Below are positions 8,569 through 16,617 of a stretch of DNA of 64,000 bases, piece by piece. Made by a program: the position numbers and the translations under genes. The number at the start of each line of letters is the position of its first letter. Position 1 is the stretch's first letter. Origin of the DNA: an uncultured Christensenella sp. (GTDB taxonomy: Bacteria > Bacillota > Clostridia > Christensenellales > Pumilibacteraceae). The notes below the pieces were generated by a model. The model did not search any database and had not been told where the DNA came from. It saw nothing but the letters and a program-made list of their open reading frames with translations. Location: NCBI GenBank assembly GCA_910577435.1, contig CAJTLV010000001.1:367635-431634 (forward strand), in the 5' to 3' direction.

Positions 8569-9472
8569 CGTTAAGCCCTCCGATAAGAGATGTTATCCTG
8601 TCAATCTTATCACTTTCCGCAATATTTGTCAACTCATTTACTATCGATAGCGACGCAAACGGGTCGAAAATGTTCGCACTGCCCACCTGAACGGCCGCCG
8701 CGCCGCAAAGCATAAACTCGCAAACGTCCTCGCCTCGCATAATTCCGCCCATCCCGATTATCGGGATATTCACCGCTTTATAGCATTCGTGAACCATCCT
8801 GAGCGCGATCGGCTTTACCGCCGCACCGCTCAGTCCGCCGTGACCGGCCTTCAAAATCGGCTTGCGCGTTTTATAATTCACCGCCATCGCCGCAACGGTG
8901 TTTATAAGGCTTATCGCGTCCGCGCCGCCGTTCTGCGCCGCAAGCGCGTTCGCCGCGATGTTGCTCACATTGGGCGTGAGTTTTATGATAAGCGGCTTTT
9001 TACACACCTTTCTTACTGCGCGCGTAACCGCAAGCACCCCGTCGGGTTCGACGCCGAACGCCATTCCGCCCGCCTTGACGTTGGGACAGGAAATATTCAG
9101 TTCTATCATATCCACGTCGGTCTCGGACAGTATCTCCGCAATGCGGACGTAGTCCGCCTCGCTCGACCCCGCCGCGTTCGCTATAACGACCGTGCCCAGC
9201 GACCGCATAAAAGGCAGTTCGTCGCGAATGAACGCTTCGACGCCAGGATTTTGAAGTCCGACGCTGTTGAGTATTCCCGACGGCGTTTCGGCGATACGCA
9301 CGGGATCGTTGCCGAGTCGAGGCTCTAACGTAAGGCCTTTCGAACATATGCCGCCCAACTTTCCTACGTCGTAAAACTTGTTGTATTCCCTACCGAATCC
9401 GAACGTTCCCGACGCGGCGATTATCGGATTTTTGAATTCTACGCCCGCGACCGTCGTTTTCAAATTACTCAT
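8561..9472 (-). CDS. pyrD: Dihydroorotate dehydrogenase, class 1B catalytic subunit
   Basis: PyrD oxidises dihydroorotate to orotate with FMN; class 1B enzymes pass electrons to NAD through PyrK. The catalytic cysteine is in NISCPNVKAGG, the FMN-phosphate site near the C-terminus reads GMGGIMRGEDV and the N-terminal AASGTFGFG is typical. The start is the ATG at 9472, which overlaps the pyrK stop as ATGA. An upstream in-frame extension to 9775 is only the shadow of pyrK. The protein is 303 residues, the usual size. Confidence 0.96.
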   Translation of the reverse strand: MSNLKTTVAGVEFKNPIIAASGTFGFGREYNKFYDVGKLGGICSKGLTLEPRLGNDPVRIAETPSGILNSVGLQNPGVEAFIRDELPFMRSLGTVVIANAAGSSEADYVRIAEILSETDVDMIELNISCPNVKAGGMAFGVEPDGVLAVTRAVRKVCKKPLIIKLTPNVSNIAANALAAQNGGADAISLINTVAAMAVNYKTRKPILKAGHGGLSGAAVKPIALRMVHECYKAVNIPIIGMGGIMRGEDVCEFMLCGAAAVQVGSANIFDPFASLSIVNELTNIAESDKIDRITSLIGGLNVE

Positions 9473-10227
9473 AATACAAGCTCCTCTATCGCAAACACGG
9501 GACCGTCGGCGCACGCGCGCGCGTTTATATCTTTGCCTGCGCGCACGATGCGCACCGTGCAAACAAGGCAAGCGCCAACGCCGCAACCCATACGCTGTTC
9601 GACGCTGGCAAAGCCGAGCGTGCCGCGATTTTTGCAGAACGCCTGCGCCGTTTTCATCATTCCCGGAGCGCCGCACACATACAGCACTTCGGGCGCGATC
9701 TCCGTGAGCAGATCCGTCGGGTAACCGTGATAGCCGAGACTGCCGTCGTCCGTGCAATAGCACACGCGCCGGCACGCATTATCGAAATCGTCGCCGTAGA
9801 TCTCTCGCGCGGCGGCGTTCGGAAAGCCCAAAATCGCAGTGCAGTTGAGCGACGGGTTGTCCTTTGCGATTTTAAGCAACGGCGCACAGCCCGTTCCGCC
9901 GCCGAGAAGCGCGACGTTCGTGATGTCCGGCATAATAGGAAATCCGTTGCCGAGCGGTAATAGAGCGTCGAACTTTGCGCCCGCCTTTTGAGATGTAAAT
10001 GCCGCAGTCCCGCTTCCTACGTTTGCTATAACGAACGACACCGTATTCTCGGTGTTATCGTATACGCAGATAGGTCTGCGCAGATCCTTATTCGGCACTT
10101 TCAAATGCGCGAACTGCCCCGCCGAAATATGCGGCAGTTTTTCACTGCTCTCACACTCGACGCGGAAAGTTTTGTTCGCGTATTCTTTGATCGATTTTAT
10201 CGTAAGTTCTGTCTTTACGGCGTTCAT
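9469..10227 (-). CDS. pyrK: Dihydroorotate dehydrogenase electron-transfer subunit (PyrK)
   Basis: PyrK carries FAD and a [2Fe-2S] cluster and connects PyrD to NAD. A ferredoxin-reductase-like fold covers residues 1-215, with the flavin segment RRPICVYD near 55 and the nucleotide segment LLGGGTGCAPLL near 108. The C-terminal cluster motif has cysteines in MGCGVGACLVCT and ARACADGP. GAGGAAAAT precedes the ATG. It overlaps pyrD by four bases, matching the heterotetrameric complex. Confidence 0.95.
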   Translation of the reverse strand: MNAVKTELTIKSIKEYANKTFRVECESSEKLPHISAGQFAHLKVPNKDLRRPICVYDNTENTVSFVIANVGSGTAAFTSQKAGAKFDALLPLGNGFPIMPDITNVALLGGGTGCAPLLKIAKDNPSLNCTAILGFPNAAAREIYGDDFDNACRRVCYCTDDGSLGYHGYPTDLLTEIAPEVLYVCGAPGMMKTAQAFCKNRGTLGFASVEQRMGCGVGACLVCTVRIVRAGKDINARACADGPVFAIEELVL

Positions 10228-10299
10228 ATTTTCCTCGAATCGGTAATTCTCAATGAGTAACGCAAGTCAACGGACCGCTTGCGCCGAACTTTATTATAA

Positions 10300-11193
10300 T
10301 TATCCGTTGCGCGTTTTGAGCGCGCGCTCCAAGTCCTGTTGCATATCCGTAGCGGCGGCGCGCGCGGCTTGAGCGGGAGTCATTCCTTTATACTTGTCGG
10401 TCATATGCGCGGCGATTATTCCACGCGAATTATTGACTATCGCGCCGCGCCCCTTCGCGTCGAACGCCGCAGCCGCGCCCTCGCCTTTACCGCCCTGCGC
10501 GCCGTAGCCCGGCACAAGGAAAAACACAGATTTATACCGCTCGCGCAGTATCTTCGCCTCTTCGGGAGAAGTAGCTCCGACGACAGCGCCGACCGAACTG
10601 TAACCGTACTCGCCGATCTGATCCTTGCCCCATTCCCGAATAAGCTCGCCGATATGGCTGTACAGGGTCTCGCCGTTTTCGAGTTTGAGATTTTGTATCT
10701 GTGCCGCCGACGGATTTGACATACGCGCGAGTACGAAAATACCCTTGTTATTTTCGCGGCACTTGTCGGTAAACGGCTTGATACCGTCGAAACCGGGATA
10801 GGGATTGACCGTCACGTAATCGAACCCCGTCGGGCCGAGATACGCCGCCGCATACGCTTCCGCAGTCGCGCCGATGTCGTTGCGCTTGACGTCCGCCATA
10901 ACGCTCATACCGCGACTTACGGCATATGCCGCAGTCGAATAAAACGCGTACACGCCGAAATGCGCATACATCTCGTAATACGCCGACTGTATCTTGACGG
11001 CGGGAACAATGTCGTACAGCGCATCGATAAGCGAGCAGTTGTATTCGATGAGCGCTTTTGAAATATCCTCGCCCGAATTTGCGAACTTGCGCAAGTTTTC
11101 GGGCAGATAATCGATGCGGGTATCGAGACCCGCCACCGTCGGATTTTTCATAGCTTCGATTTTGTCTATGAGAATGTCTGTGATGTTTTTCAT
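10300..11193 (-). CDS. pyrF: Orotidine 5'-phosphate decarboxylase, type 2 (PyrF)
   Basis: PyrF converts OMP to UMP. The catalytic Lys-Asp network is visible as ADVKRNDIGATAEAY, typical of the longer type 2 subfamily (297 residues here). The start is taken at the ATG at 11193, because CGGAGTAAAT sits directly before it; the open frame extends 17 codons further but without a ribosome site. It lies 72 bases upstream of pyrK and 82 bases downstream of pyrC in the pyr operon. Confidence 0.95.
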   Translation of the reverse strand: MKNITDILIDKIEAMKNPTVAGLDTRIDYLPENLRKFANSGEDISKALIEYNCSLIDALYDIVPAVKIQSAYYEMYAHFGVYAFYSTAAYAVSRGMSVMADVKRNDIGATAEAYAAAYLGPTGFDYVTVNPYPGFDGIKPFTDKCRENNKGIFVLARMSNPSAAQIQNLKLENGETLYSHIGELIREWGKDQIGEYGYSSVGAVVGATSPEEAKILRERYKSVFFLVPGYGAQGGKGEGAAAAFDAKGRGAIVNNSRGIIAAHMTDKYKGMTPAQAARAAATDMQQDLERALKTRNG

Positions 11194-11275
11194 ATTTACT
11201 CCGAATAGCTGTTTTCTGTTTAGATATACTATTTGTTTTCGCATCGGCGGTCTTTCGATCCCGCACTACGAATCA

Positions 11276-12538
11276 TCAAACCACTTTCTCTTCACCCGCG
11301 ACGAATACTCGCACGATCCTGCCTTTGAGCCGCCAACCGTCGAACAGGCTGTTCTTGCCTTTGGAGCGGAATGTCTGCACGTCTACGGTGTACTCGTCGT
11401 CGGGGTCGACAACGGTAATATCCGCTCTGCACCCCTCTGCGATCTTGCCGCCGTCAAGTCCGAGTATCTTCGCCGGAGCGGCGGACATAAGTCGGCACAG
11501 ATCGGGCAATGTAATTATTTCGGGCTGAACGAGATACGTATACGCGACGGAAAACGCAGTTTCCAACCCGACGGTGCCGAACGGAGCATAATCGAATTCC
11601 CTGTTCTTTTCGTCGCGGTGGTGCGGCGCGTGGTCGGTCGCGATCGCGTCTATCGTGCCGTCGACTATTCCCGCGATCACCGCGTCTACGTCCGCCTGCG
11701 CGCGTAGCGGCGGATTGATCTTGGCATTTGTGTTGTACGAAAGTATTTCGTCGTCTGTTGCCGAAAAGTAATGCGGACAGGTTTCGCAAGTCACACGAAC
11801 GCCGCGCTTTTTAGCACTGCGGATAACATCTATTGAATTCGCCGTCGAAACGTGCGCGATGTGGATGCGCGCGCCGCACTCTTCGGCAAGCATTACTTCG
11901 CGCGCGACAGCCGCGCTTTCCGCCGCGCGCGGAATACCGCGAAGTCCGGCTACTGTTGCATTCTCGCCGTCGTTGACTACGCCGTGTCCGCTGATCGATT
12001 TATCCTCGCTGTGCGATATGACGAGCATACCGAAAGTATTTGCGTATTTGAGCGCATTAAGCATTACCGCACCGTCCGTAACGGGCAATCCGTCGTCGGA
12101 CACTGCGACCGCGCCCGCCTCTTTCATAGCGCCGAACTCGCACAGTTCCTTGCCGCCCTGTCCGCGCGTTATCGCGCCTATCGGATAGACTTCCGCACCG
12201 CTCACATCGGCAGAGCGTTCCCTGACGTACCGAACAAGCTCCGGACTGTCTACGGACGGGGTCGTATTCGGCATACAGCAAACCGCAGTATATCCCCCTG
12301 CGATTGCCGCCGCCGCGCCCGACGCTATATCTTCTTTGTGCGTCTGACCAGGTTCGCGCAAATGACAGTGCATATCTATAAAACCGGGAAACACGAGTTT
12401 GCCGTAGCAATCTATAACTTCGGCGCCGTAACTGTCCAATCCGTCGCCGACCTTAGCTATTATCCCGCCGTCAATGAGCACGTCCGTCTCTTTTATTCCG
12501 TCGGCATTTACTACCGTAGCGTCTTTTAACAGTATCAT
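11276..12538 (-). CDS. pyrC: Dihydroorotase (PyrC)
   Basis: PyrC cyclises carbamoyl-aspartate to dihydroorotate. It is a class I amidohydrolase of 420 residues: the first metal-binding motif is DMHCHLREPGQTHKED near residue 57, later histidines occur in ISHSED and IHIAHVST, and the catalytic Asp is in ATDHAPHH. The ATG overlaps the pyrB stop as ATGA, so the two are translationally coupled. Confidence 0.96.
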   Translation of the reverse strand: MILLKDATVVNADGIKETDVLIDGGIIAKVGDGLDSYGAEVIDCYGKLVFPGFIDMHCHLREPGQTHKEDIASGAAAAIAGGYTAVCCMPNTTPSVDSPELVRYVRERSADVSGAEVYPIGAITRGQGGKELCEFGAMKEAGAVAVSDDGLPVTDGAVMLNALKYANTFGMLVISHSEDKSISGHGVVNDGENATVAGLRGIPRAAESAAVAREVMLAEECGARIHIAHVSTANSIDVIRSAKKRGVRVTCETCPHYFSATDDEILSYNTNAKINPPLRAQADVDAVIAGIVDGTIDAIATDHAPHHRDEKNREFDYAPFGTVGLETAFSVAYTYLVQPEIITLPDLCRLMSAAPAKILGLDGGKIAEGCRADITVVDPDDEYTVDVQTFRSKGKNSLFDGWRLKGRIVRVFVAGEEKVV

Positions 12539-13449
12539 TTTGCGCCCCCCAATAAATAATCGAGAACTGCCATACGCACCGCAACGCCGTTGGTCGGCTG
12601 TTCGTATATGAGACTGTTCTCCCCGTCCGCCGCTTCGCCCGAAACTTCCGCGCCGCGATTAATTGGCGCGGGATGCATAATCACGGCATCGTCTGCCGCG
12701 CGCAACATACGCTTGGAAGTTACGCCGTAATATTTATGATACTCAGCTATCGACGGGAAGTACGCCTGATCCATACGTTCTAGCTGTAGCCGCAACGCCA
12801 TAACGACGTTCGCGCCCTCTATAGCCTTGTCGAAATCGGTCTCGACTTTCGCCCCCATACCGTCAAAACCGACGGGCATAAGCGTATACGGCGCACAAAC
12901 GGTGACTTCCGCGCCGAGCTTGGTAAACGCCAAAACGTCACTGCGCGCTACCCGCGAATGCTTTATGTCGCCGACGATGACGATTTTAAGTCCGGCTATA
13001 TCGCCGAAATGCCGCTTGGCGGTGAGAACGTCGAGAAGCGCCTGAGTCGGATGTTCGTTCATTCCGTCGCCCGCGTTCACTACGCTCGCCTTGACGTTTT
13101 CGGCAAGCACGCGCGGCGCGCCGGACGCAGGATGCCGAATGACTATCGCGTCGAAACCTATCGCGTCGAGCGTTTTGCCCGTGTCGATCAGAGTCTCGCC
13201 CTTTTGCACGGACGACGTAGACGCACTCATTCCCGTAGACTGCGCGCCCGTTTTTTTCGCCGCCATATCGAACGAATTGCGCGTGCGCGTCGAGTTTTCG
13301 AAAAACAGCGTCGCTATCTGCTTGCCGGCAAGCGTCGTCAACCGCTCGCGGCGGTCAATCGTTTCTCGCATAGCGTTTGCCGATTGCAAGATTTCATTAA
13401 GCTCGGATTTGGACAGATCCTTTATGCCGAGCAAGTCTTTGCGTTTCAT
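12535..13449 (-). CDS. pyrB: Aspartate carbamoyltransferase catalytic subunit (PyrB)
   Basis: PyrB joins carbamoyl phosphate and aspartate. The carbamoyl-phosphate motif ENSTRTRNSF lies near residue 52, with HPTQALLD near 132 and HPAPINRG near the C-terminus. It is 304 residues from the ATG at 13449, preceded by GAGGAGATTTT. No pyrI regulatory subunit is present. It follows rluD by 34 bases; pyrR and pyrP, which lie here in Bacillus, are absent, and there is no room for a PyrR attenuator. Confidence 0.96.
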   Translation of the reverse strand: MKRKDLLGIKDLSKSELNEILQSANAMRETIDRRERLTTLAGKQIATLFFENSTRTRNSFDMAAKKTGAQSTGMSASTSSVQKGETLIDTGKTLDAIGFDAIVIRHPASGAPRVLAENVKASVVNAGDGMNEHPTQALLDVLTAKRHFGDIAGLKIVIVGDIKHSRVARSDVLAFTKLGAEVTVCAPYTLMPVGFDGMGAKVETDFDKAIEGANVVMALRLQLERMDQAYFPSIAEYHKYYGVTSKRMLRAADDAVIMHPAPINRGAEVSGEAADGENSLIYEQPTNGVAVRMAVLDYLLGGAK

Positions 13450-13483
13450 AAAATCTCCTCGATAATATTCGGAACGGACCGGT

Positions 13484-14389
13484 CTATAACCGCTCTTTCT
13501 CGCGCAAGAACGCGAGCGCCGCCGCGAAATCGGACGGCTCGTCCGCCGTGAATTCAAGCCGCTCGCCCGTTATCGGGTGGTCGAACTCCAAGTGCCGCGA
13601 ATGCAAAAGCTGTCCGACTGCGCCCAGCCTGTCGCTCCCGCCGTACAGCGCGTCGCAAGATACCGGCCGCCCCAAATGCGCGGCGTGAACACGTATTTGG
13701 TGCGTGCGACCCGTGAGAAGTTCGAACTCGACATAGCAGTTGCGCTTGAACCGCTCCAAAACTTCGTATTCGGTGACGGCGTGCCGACCGTCCGGTACGA
13801 CAGCCATTTTCAGCCTGTTCTTTCTGTCTCTGCCTATCGGCGCGTCGATAATGCCGCGTTCGTCCTTTAAGTTTCCGTCTAGAATCGCGCGGTAAAATTT
13901 TTTCACCGTGCGTGCGGCGAACTGCTCGGCAAGCCGCGCGTGCGCACCGTCAGTTTTCGCGATCACGATAAGTCCCGTTGTGTCTTTATCGAGTCTATGA
14001 ACAATACCCGCCCTAACCGCGCCGAACGCGCACGACAGCCTGTCGCCGTACTTGAATTTGAGCGCGTTTACGAGCGTTCCGGACCGATTACCCGCACCGG
14101 GATGCACGACAAGCCCGCGCTGTTTATCTATGACCGCAATATATTCGTCGTCGTAAACCGTATCTAGCGGAATATCCTGCGCCGCTATCTCCGCGCCCTC
14201 GATCTCGTCCTCGAACGCCACTTCGTCGCCCGTTTTGACTATACGCCCCGCTTTGTCGGCAGTGACGCCGCAAACGGTAACTCTGCCGCTCTCTATCAGT
14301 TTTTTGATATGCGAGCGGGTAAATTCGGTCTCGTCCGTAAGGAACACGTCGAGACGCGCTCCGCCTTCGGTGCAGTACAGGCTGGTCAC
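13484..14389 (-). CDS. rluD: RluD-family ribosomal large-subunit pseudouridine synthase
   Basis: The enzyme isomerises uridines in 23S rRNA. An S4 RNA-binding domain covers about residues 10-65 (SHIKKLIESGRVTV). The catalytic domain has its Asp in HRLDKDTTGL near residue 133 and the segment LTGRTHQIRVHAAHLG. At 301 residues it is of normal length. The start overlaps the lspA stop as ATGA. The lspA-rluD-pyr order matches Bacillota (Bacillus lspA-ylyB-pyr), which supports this assignment over other Rlu paralogues. Confidence 0.93.
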   Translation of the reverse strand: MTSLYCTEGGARLDVFLTDETEFTRSHIKKLIESGRVTVCGVTADKAGRIVKTGDEVAFEDEIEGAEIAAQDIPLDTVYDDEYIAVIDKQRGLVVHPGAGNRSGTLVNALKFKYGDRLSCAFGAVRAGIVHRLDKDTTGLIVIAKTDGAHARLAEQFAARTVKKFYRAILDGNLKDERGIIDAPIGRDRKNRLKMAVVPDGRHAVTEYEVLERFKRNCYVEFELLTGRTHQIRVHAAHLGRPVSCDALYGGSDRLGAVGQLLHSRHLEFDHPITGERLEFTADEPSDFAAALAFLREKERL

Positions 14390-15225
14390 GCGTCGTCTCC
14401 TTCTTTTTTGATTTCATCCGATATTTTCGATTCGAGTTCTTGCGGTTCGCCGCCTATATCCTCGCCGTCCGCAGTCAGTTCGGCGTCAGTCCGCCGCTGC
14501 TCGTCGGATACGCTTTCGTCGGCTGCTGGATTTGCGTCGCCGTCCGTATCTTCGACGGTAGCGCCGTTCGAAACCGTTACGTCCGCGCTTTCATTGGCAG
14601 GCACGGGTTTGGCGTGTTCTTCTTTCGGCTTGTCGTGATACAAAAATATAAAGTAGATTATTACGAGAATAACGCCTATGACAAGCTCCGCGTCCGCTAT
14701 ATTGAATATGTAGAACGAGGTACTGCCGCCGATCTCGAACCCGTAATAAACGATCTGCACGAAATCCCGCACATAACCGAGAAACATACGATCGATACAG
14801 TTACCCATCGCACCGGCTGTGAGCATAGCAAGCGATATTCGGAACAGCTTATTGCCGCCTTTAGCGCGTATCAGTATCAGCACGAACACGACGGATGCGA
14901 CGACGGCGAATATACTGAACATTATTCTCGACCCCATCGAACCGAGAATATTGCGTATAAACTCACTGCCGAACGCGGCGTTATAATTGTGCGTATTATA
15001 AAAAACAAGAAATTTCGGTATGACCGTTACGGACTCGCCCACATCTATCGTCGCATTGATTATCGCTTTGGAAATCAAATCGAGCGCGAACAGAGATACC
15101 ATAACGATATACTCCATCTTGGCGACTTTTAGGTACGACCAAACGCGCTTGGCGTACTTCTTGATTATCTCGCCCGCCGAGCGCGGCTCGGTCTGCGGCG
15201 TGTTGTCGGGATTATTTTCTTCCAC
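14386..15225 (-). CDS. lspA: Lipoprotein signal peptidase (signal peptidase II), extended
   Basis: LspA cleaves signal peptides of prolipoproteins in the membrane. The two catalytic aspartates are in GNCIDRMFLGYVRDF and FNIADAELV, and the upstream AAFG motif and four hydrophobic helices are present. At 279 residues the protein is much longer than the usual 150-170: about 40 extra N-terminal residues and about 75 C-terminal residues rich in Asp, Glu, Ser and Ala, predicted to be cytoplasmic and disordered. It lies between sepF and rluD. Confidence 0.94.
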   Translation of the reverse strand: MEENNPDNTPQTEPRSAGEIIKKYAKRVWSYLKVAKMEYIVMVSLFALDLISKAIINATIDVGESVTVIPKFLVFYNTHNYNAAFGSEFIRNILGSMGSRIMFSIFAVVASVVFVLILIRAKGGNKLFRISLAMLTAGAMGNCIDRMFLGYVRDFVQIVYYGFEIGGSTSFYIFNIADAELVIGVILVIIYFIFLYHDKPKEEHAKPVPANESADVTVSNGATVEDTDGDANPAADESVSDEQRRTDAELTADGEDIGGEPQELESKISDEIKKEGDDA

Positions 15226-15276
15226 AACGGCTCCGAATGATTTATGTGTCGGCTTCTCTCGTTTTGCGTTAAGTTA

Positions 15277-15843
15277 CTATTCTTTGTCGGATTTGGAAAT
15301 TTCTATGCCGTCGGGAACGACCAGAAAACGGTTGCCGCCTATCTCCTCGATCGCGCCGCCGAGCGCATACACAGCCCCCGAAGTAAAGTCGAGAACGCGC
15401 TGTGCGTCGGGCGAATCGCATATAGGATCGAGATTGACTATCGCGGGTTCGCGACGGCGCAGAAAGTCGATCAGCGCCTCTACGTCCGCCGCCGATCTCG
15501 GCGAGTACAGAAGAATGTTTTGATACGTGCGCGGCGAAATGAAGTTATCCTGTTTGAGCGTAGGCTGAACTTTGTCCGGTACGGGCTTGGGCGGCTCGCA
15601 ACCGACGAAGTTGGGACGGTTGTTAAGCTCGCGCTCGATGTTATCGACGTGATAACCGCGCACAGGCTCGGCATTGCGGTTTTGCACTTGGGCAACGGAA
15701 GAAAGCGTCGTATAACCGGTATCCTGACGCGCGCCGCTCCCGACGTACCGTCCGTTTACGTGCGTCTCGTCGTAATCCTCAGGCTCGAAACCGTTATAGT
15801 TCGTTCCGCGCCGCAAAAATGCGTCTAAACTTTCGTCCGGCAT
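15277..15843 (-). CDS. sepF: Cell division protein SepF
   Basis: SepF polymerises under the membrane and anchors FtsZ. The C-terminal domain (about residues 100-185) carries the characteristic DVEALIDFLRRREPAIVNL and FTSGAVYALGG segments ending in FLVVPDGIE. The N-terminal 90 residues are a low-complexity linker. The protein is 188 residues. It follows yggS by 12 bases, a pairing common in Gram-positive division clusters (ylmE-ylmF). Confidence 0.92.
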   Translation of the reverse strand: MPDESLDAFLRRGTNYNGFEPEDYDETHVNGRYVGSGARQDTGYTTLSSVAQVQNRNAEPVRGYHVDNIERELNNRPNFVGCEPPKPVPDKVQPTLKQDNFISPRTYQNILLYSPRSAADVEALIDFLRRREPAIVNLDPICDSPDAQRVLDFTSGAVYALGGAIEEIGGNRFLVVPDGIEISKSDKE

Positions 15844-15855
15844 AATGCCCTCCTC

Positions 15856-16530
15856 TTAACTTCTCTTTCCGAATATCGCAGTACCCAGCCGCACCATATT
15901 ACTGCCGCAAGAGATCGCGAGCTCGTAGTCGCCGCTCATTCCGACGGACAGCGTGTCGAACGCCCCGCCCGAATAATCCGAGTACATCTTATACAGCCGC
16001 TCGTAAACGGAACGATCCGCACCCTTAGGCGGAACAGCCATAAGTCCGCGAAGGCGCAATCCGTCGAGCGATCGCACGCTGTCGACAAGACAGTCGAGCG
16101 TATCGACGGGCGCGCCCGTCTTGTCGATTTCGCTGCCGATATTGACCTCGACGAGAACGTCCTGCACCACGCCGCGAAGTGCGGCAAGCCGATCTATTTC
16201 CCTCGCCAGTTCTACCGACGAAACGGACTGAATGAGCGCGACGTTTCCGACAAGGTACTTCGCCTTGTTGCGTTGCAATGTGCCGATAAAATGCCATTCG
16301 GCACACGACACGAAATCGCGCTTCGCGAGATACTCCTGCACACGATTTTCGCCGACCCGCGACACGCCCATACCGATAACCGAATCGATCACGTCGGCAG
16401 GCACGGTCTTAGTCGCCGCAACGAGCGTAACACGACTGCCCGTTTTAGCCGACGCGCGTTCGATGCGCTCGACCGCCGCGCAAAGATTGGCTTTTAACCC
16501 GTTCTCATCCACCGAATAATATTCTACCAC
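15856..16530 (-). CDS. yggS: YggS/YlmE-type PLP homeostasis protein
   Basis: YggS is a non-catalytic PLP-binding TIM-barrel protein that buffers pyridoxal phosphate. The PLP lysine is in VAATKTVPAD near residue 36; GENRVQEY, HFIGTLQRNK and the C-terminal MSGDYELAI segment are typical. The annotated start is a GTG at 16530, but the -10 box of a good promoter overlaps it. The real start is more likely the in-frame GTG at 16512, which would leave at most two untranslated bases. First gene of the yggS-sepF-lspA-rluD-pyr operon. Confidence 0.9.
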   Translation of the reverse strand: MVEYYSVDENGLKANLCAAVERIERASAKTGSRVTLVAATKTVPADVIDSVIGMGVSRVGENRVQEYLAKRDFVSCAEWHFIGTLQRNKAKYLVGNVALIQSVSSVELAREIDRLAALRGVVQDVLVEVNIGSEIDKTGAPVDTLDCLVDSVRSLDGLRLRGLMAVPPKGADRSVYERLYKMYSDYSGGAFDTLSVGMSGDYELAISCGSNMVRLGTAIFGKRS

Positions 16531-16549
16531 AAACTAACGATTAAATCAA
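16521..16549 (-). promoter_or_regulatory. sigma-A promoter of the yggS-sepF-lspA-rluD-pyr operon
   Basis: Minus strand TTGATT, 17-base spacer, TAGAAT. The predicted +1 is near 16514, so the messenger begins essentially at the GTG at 16512. Confidence 0.65.
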
Positions 16550-16562
16550 CCTTTTGAACATA

Positions 16563-16599
16563 ACAAAAACGCCCGTACAGTACAATTTGCACAGGCGTT
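16563..16599 (-). terminator. Terminator after the GLUG surface-protein gene
   Basis: Minus strand: a 12-bp stem (AACGCCTGTGCA with TGTACGGGCGTT), eight-base loop, then TTTTG. It insulates the GLUG/MMPL unit from the yggS promoter. Confidence 0.8.
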
Positions 16600-16617
16600 T
16601 CGAACCCATATTATCGA

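Noticed and set aside
9473..9775. An N-terminal extension of pyrD of about 100 residues.
   Set aside because: It is an Arg-rich shadow of pyrK; the ATG at 9472 overlapping the pyrK stop gives the normal family length.
13450..13483. A PyrR-type attenuator before pyrB.
   Set aside because: The gap between rluD and pyrB is only 34 bases and holds little beyond the pyrB ribosome site; pyrR is also absent.
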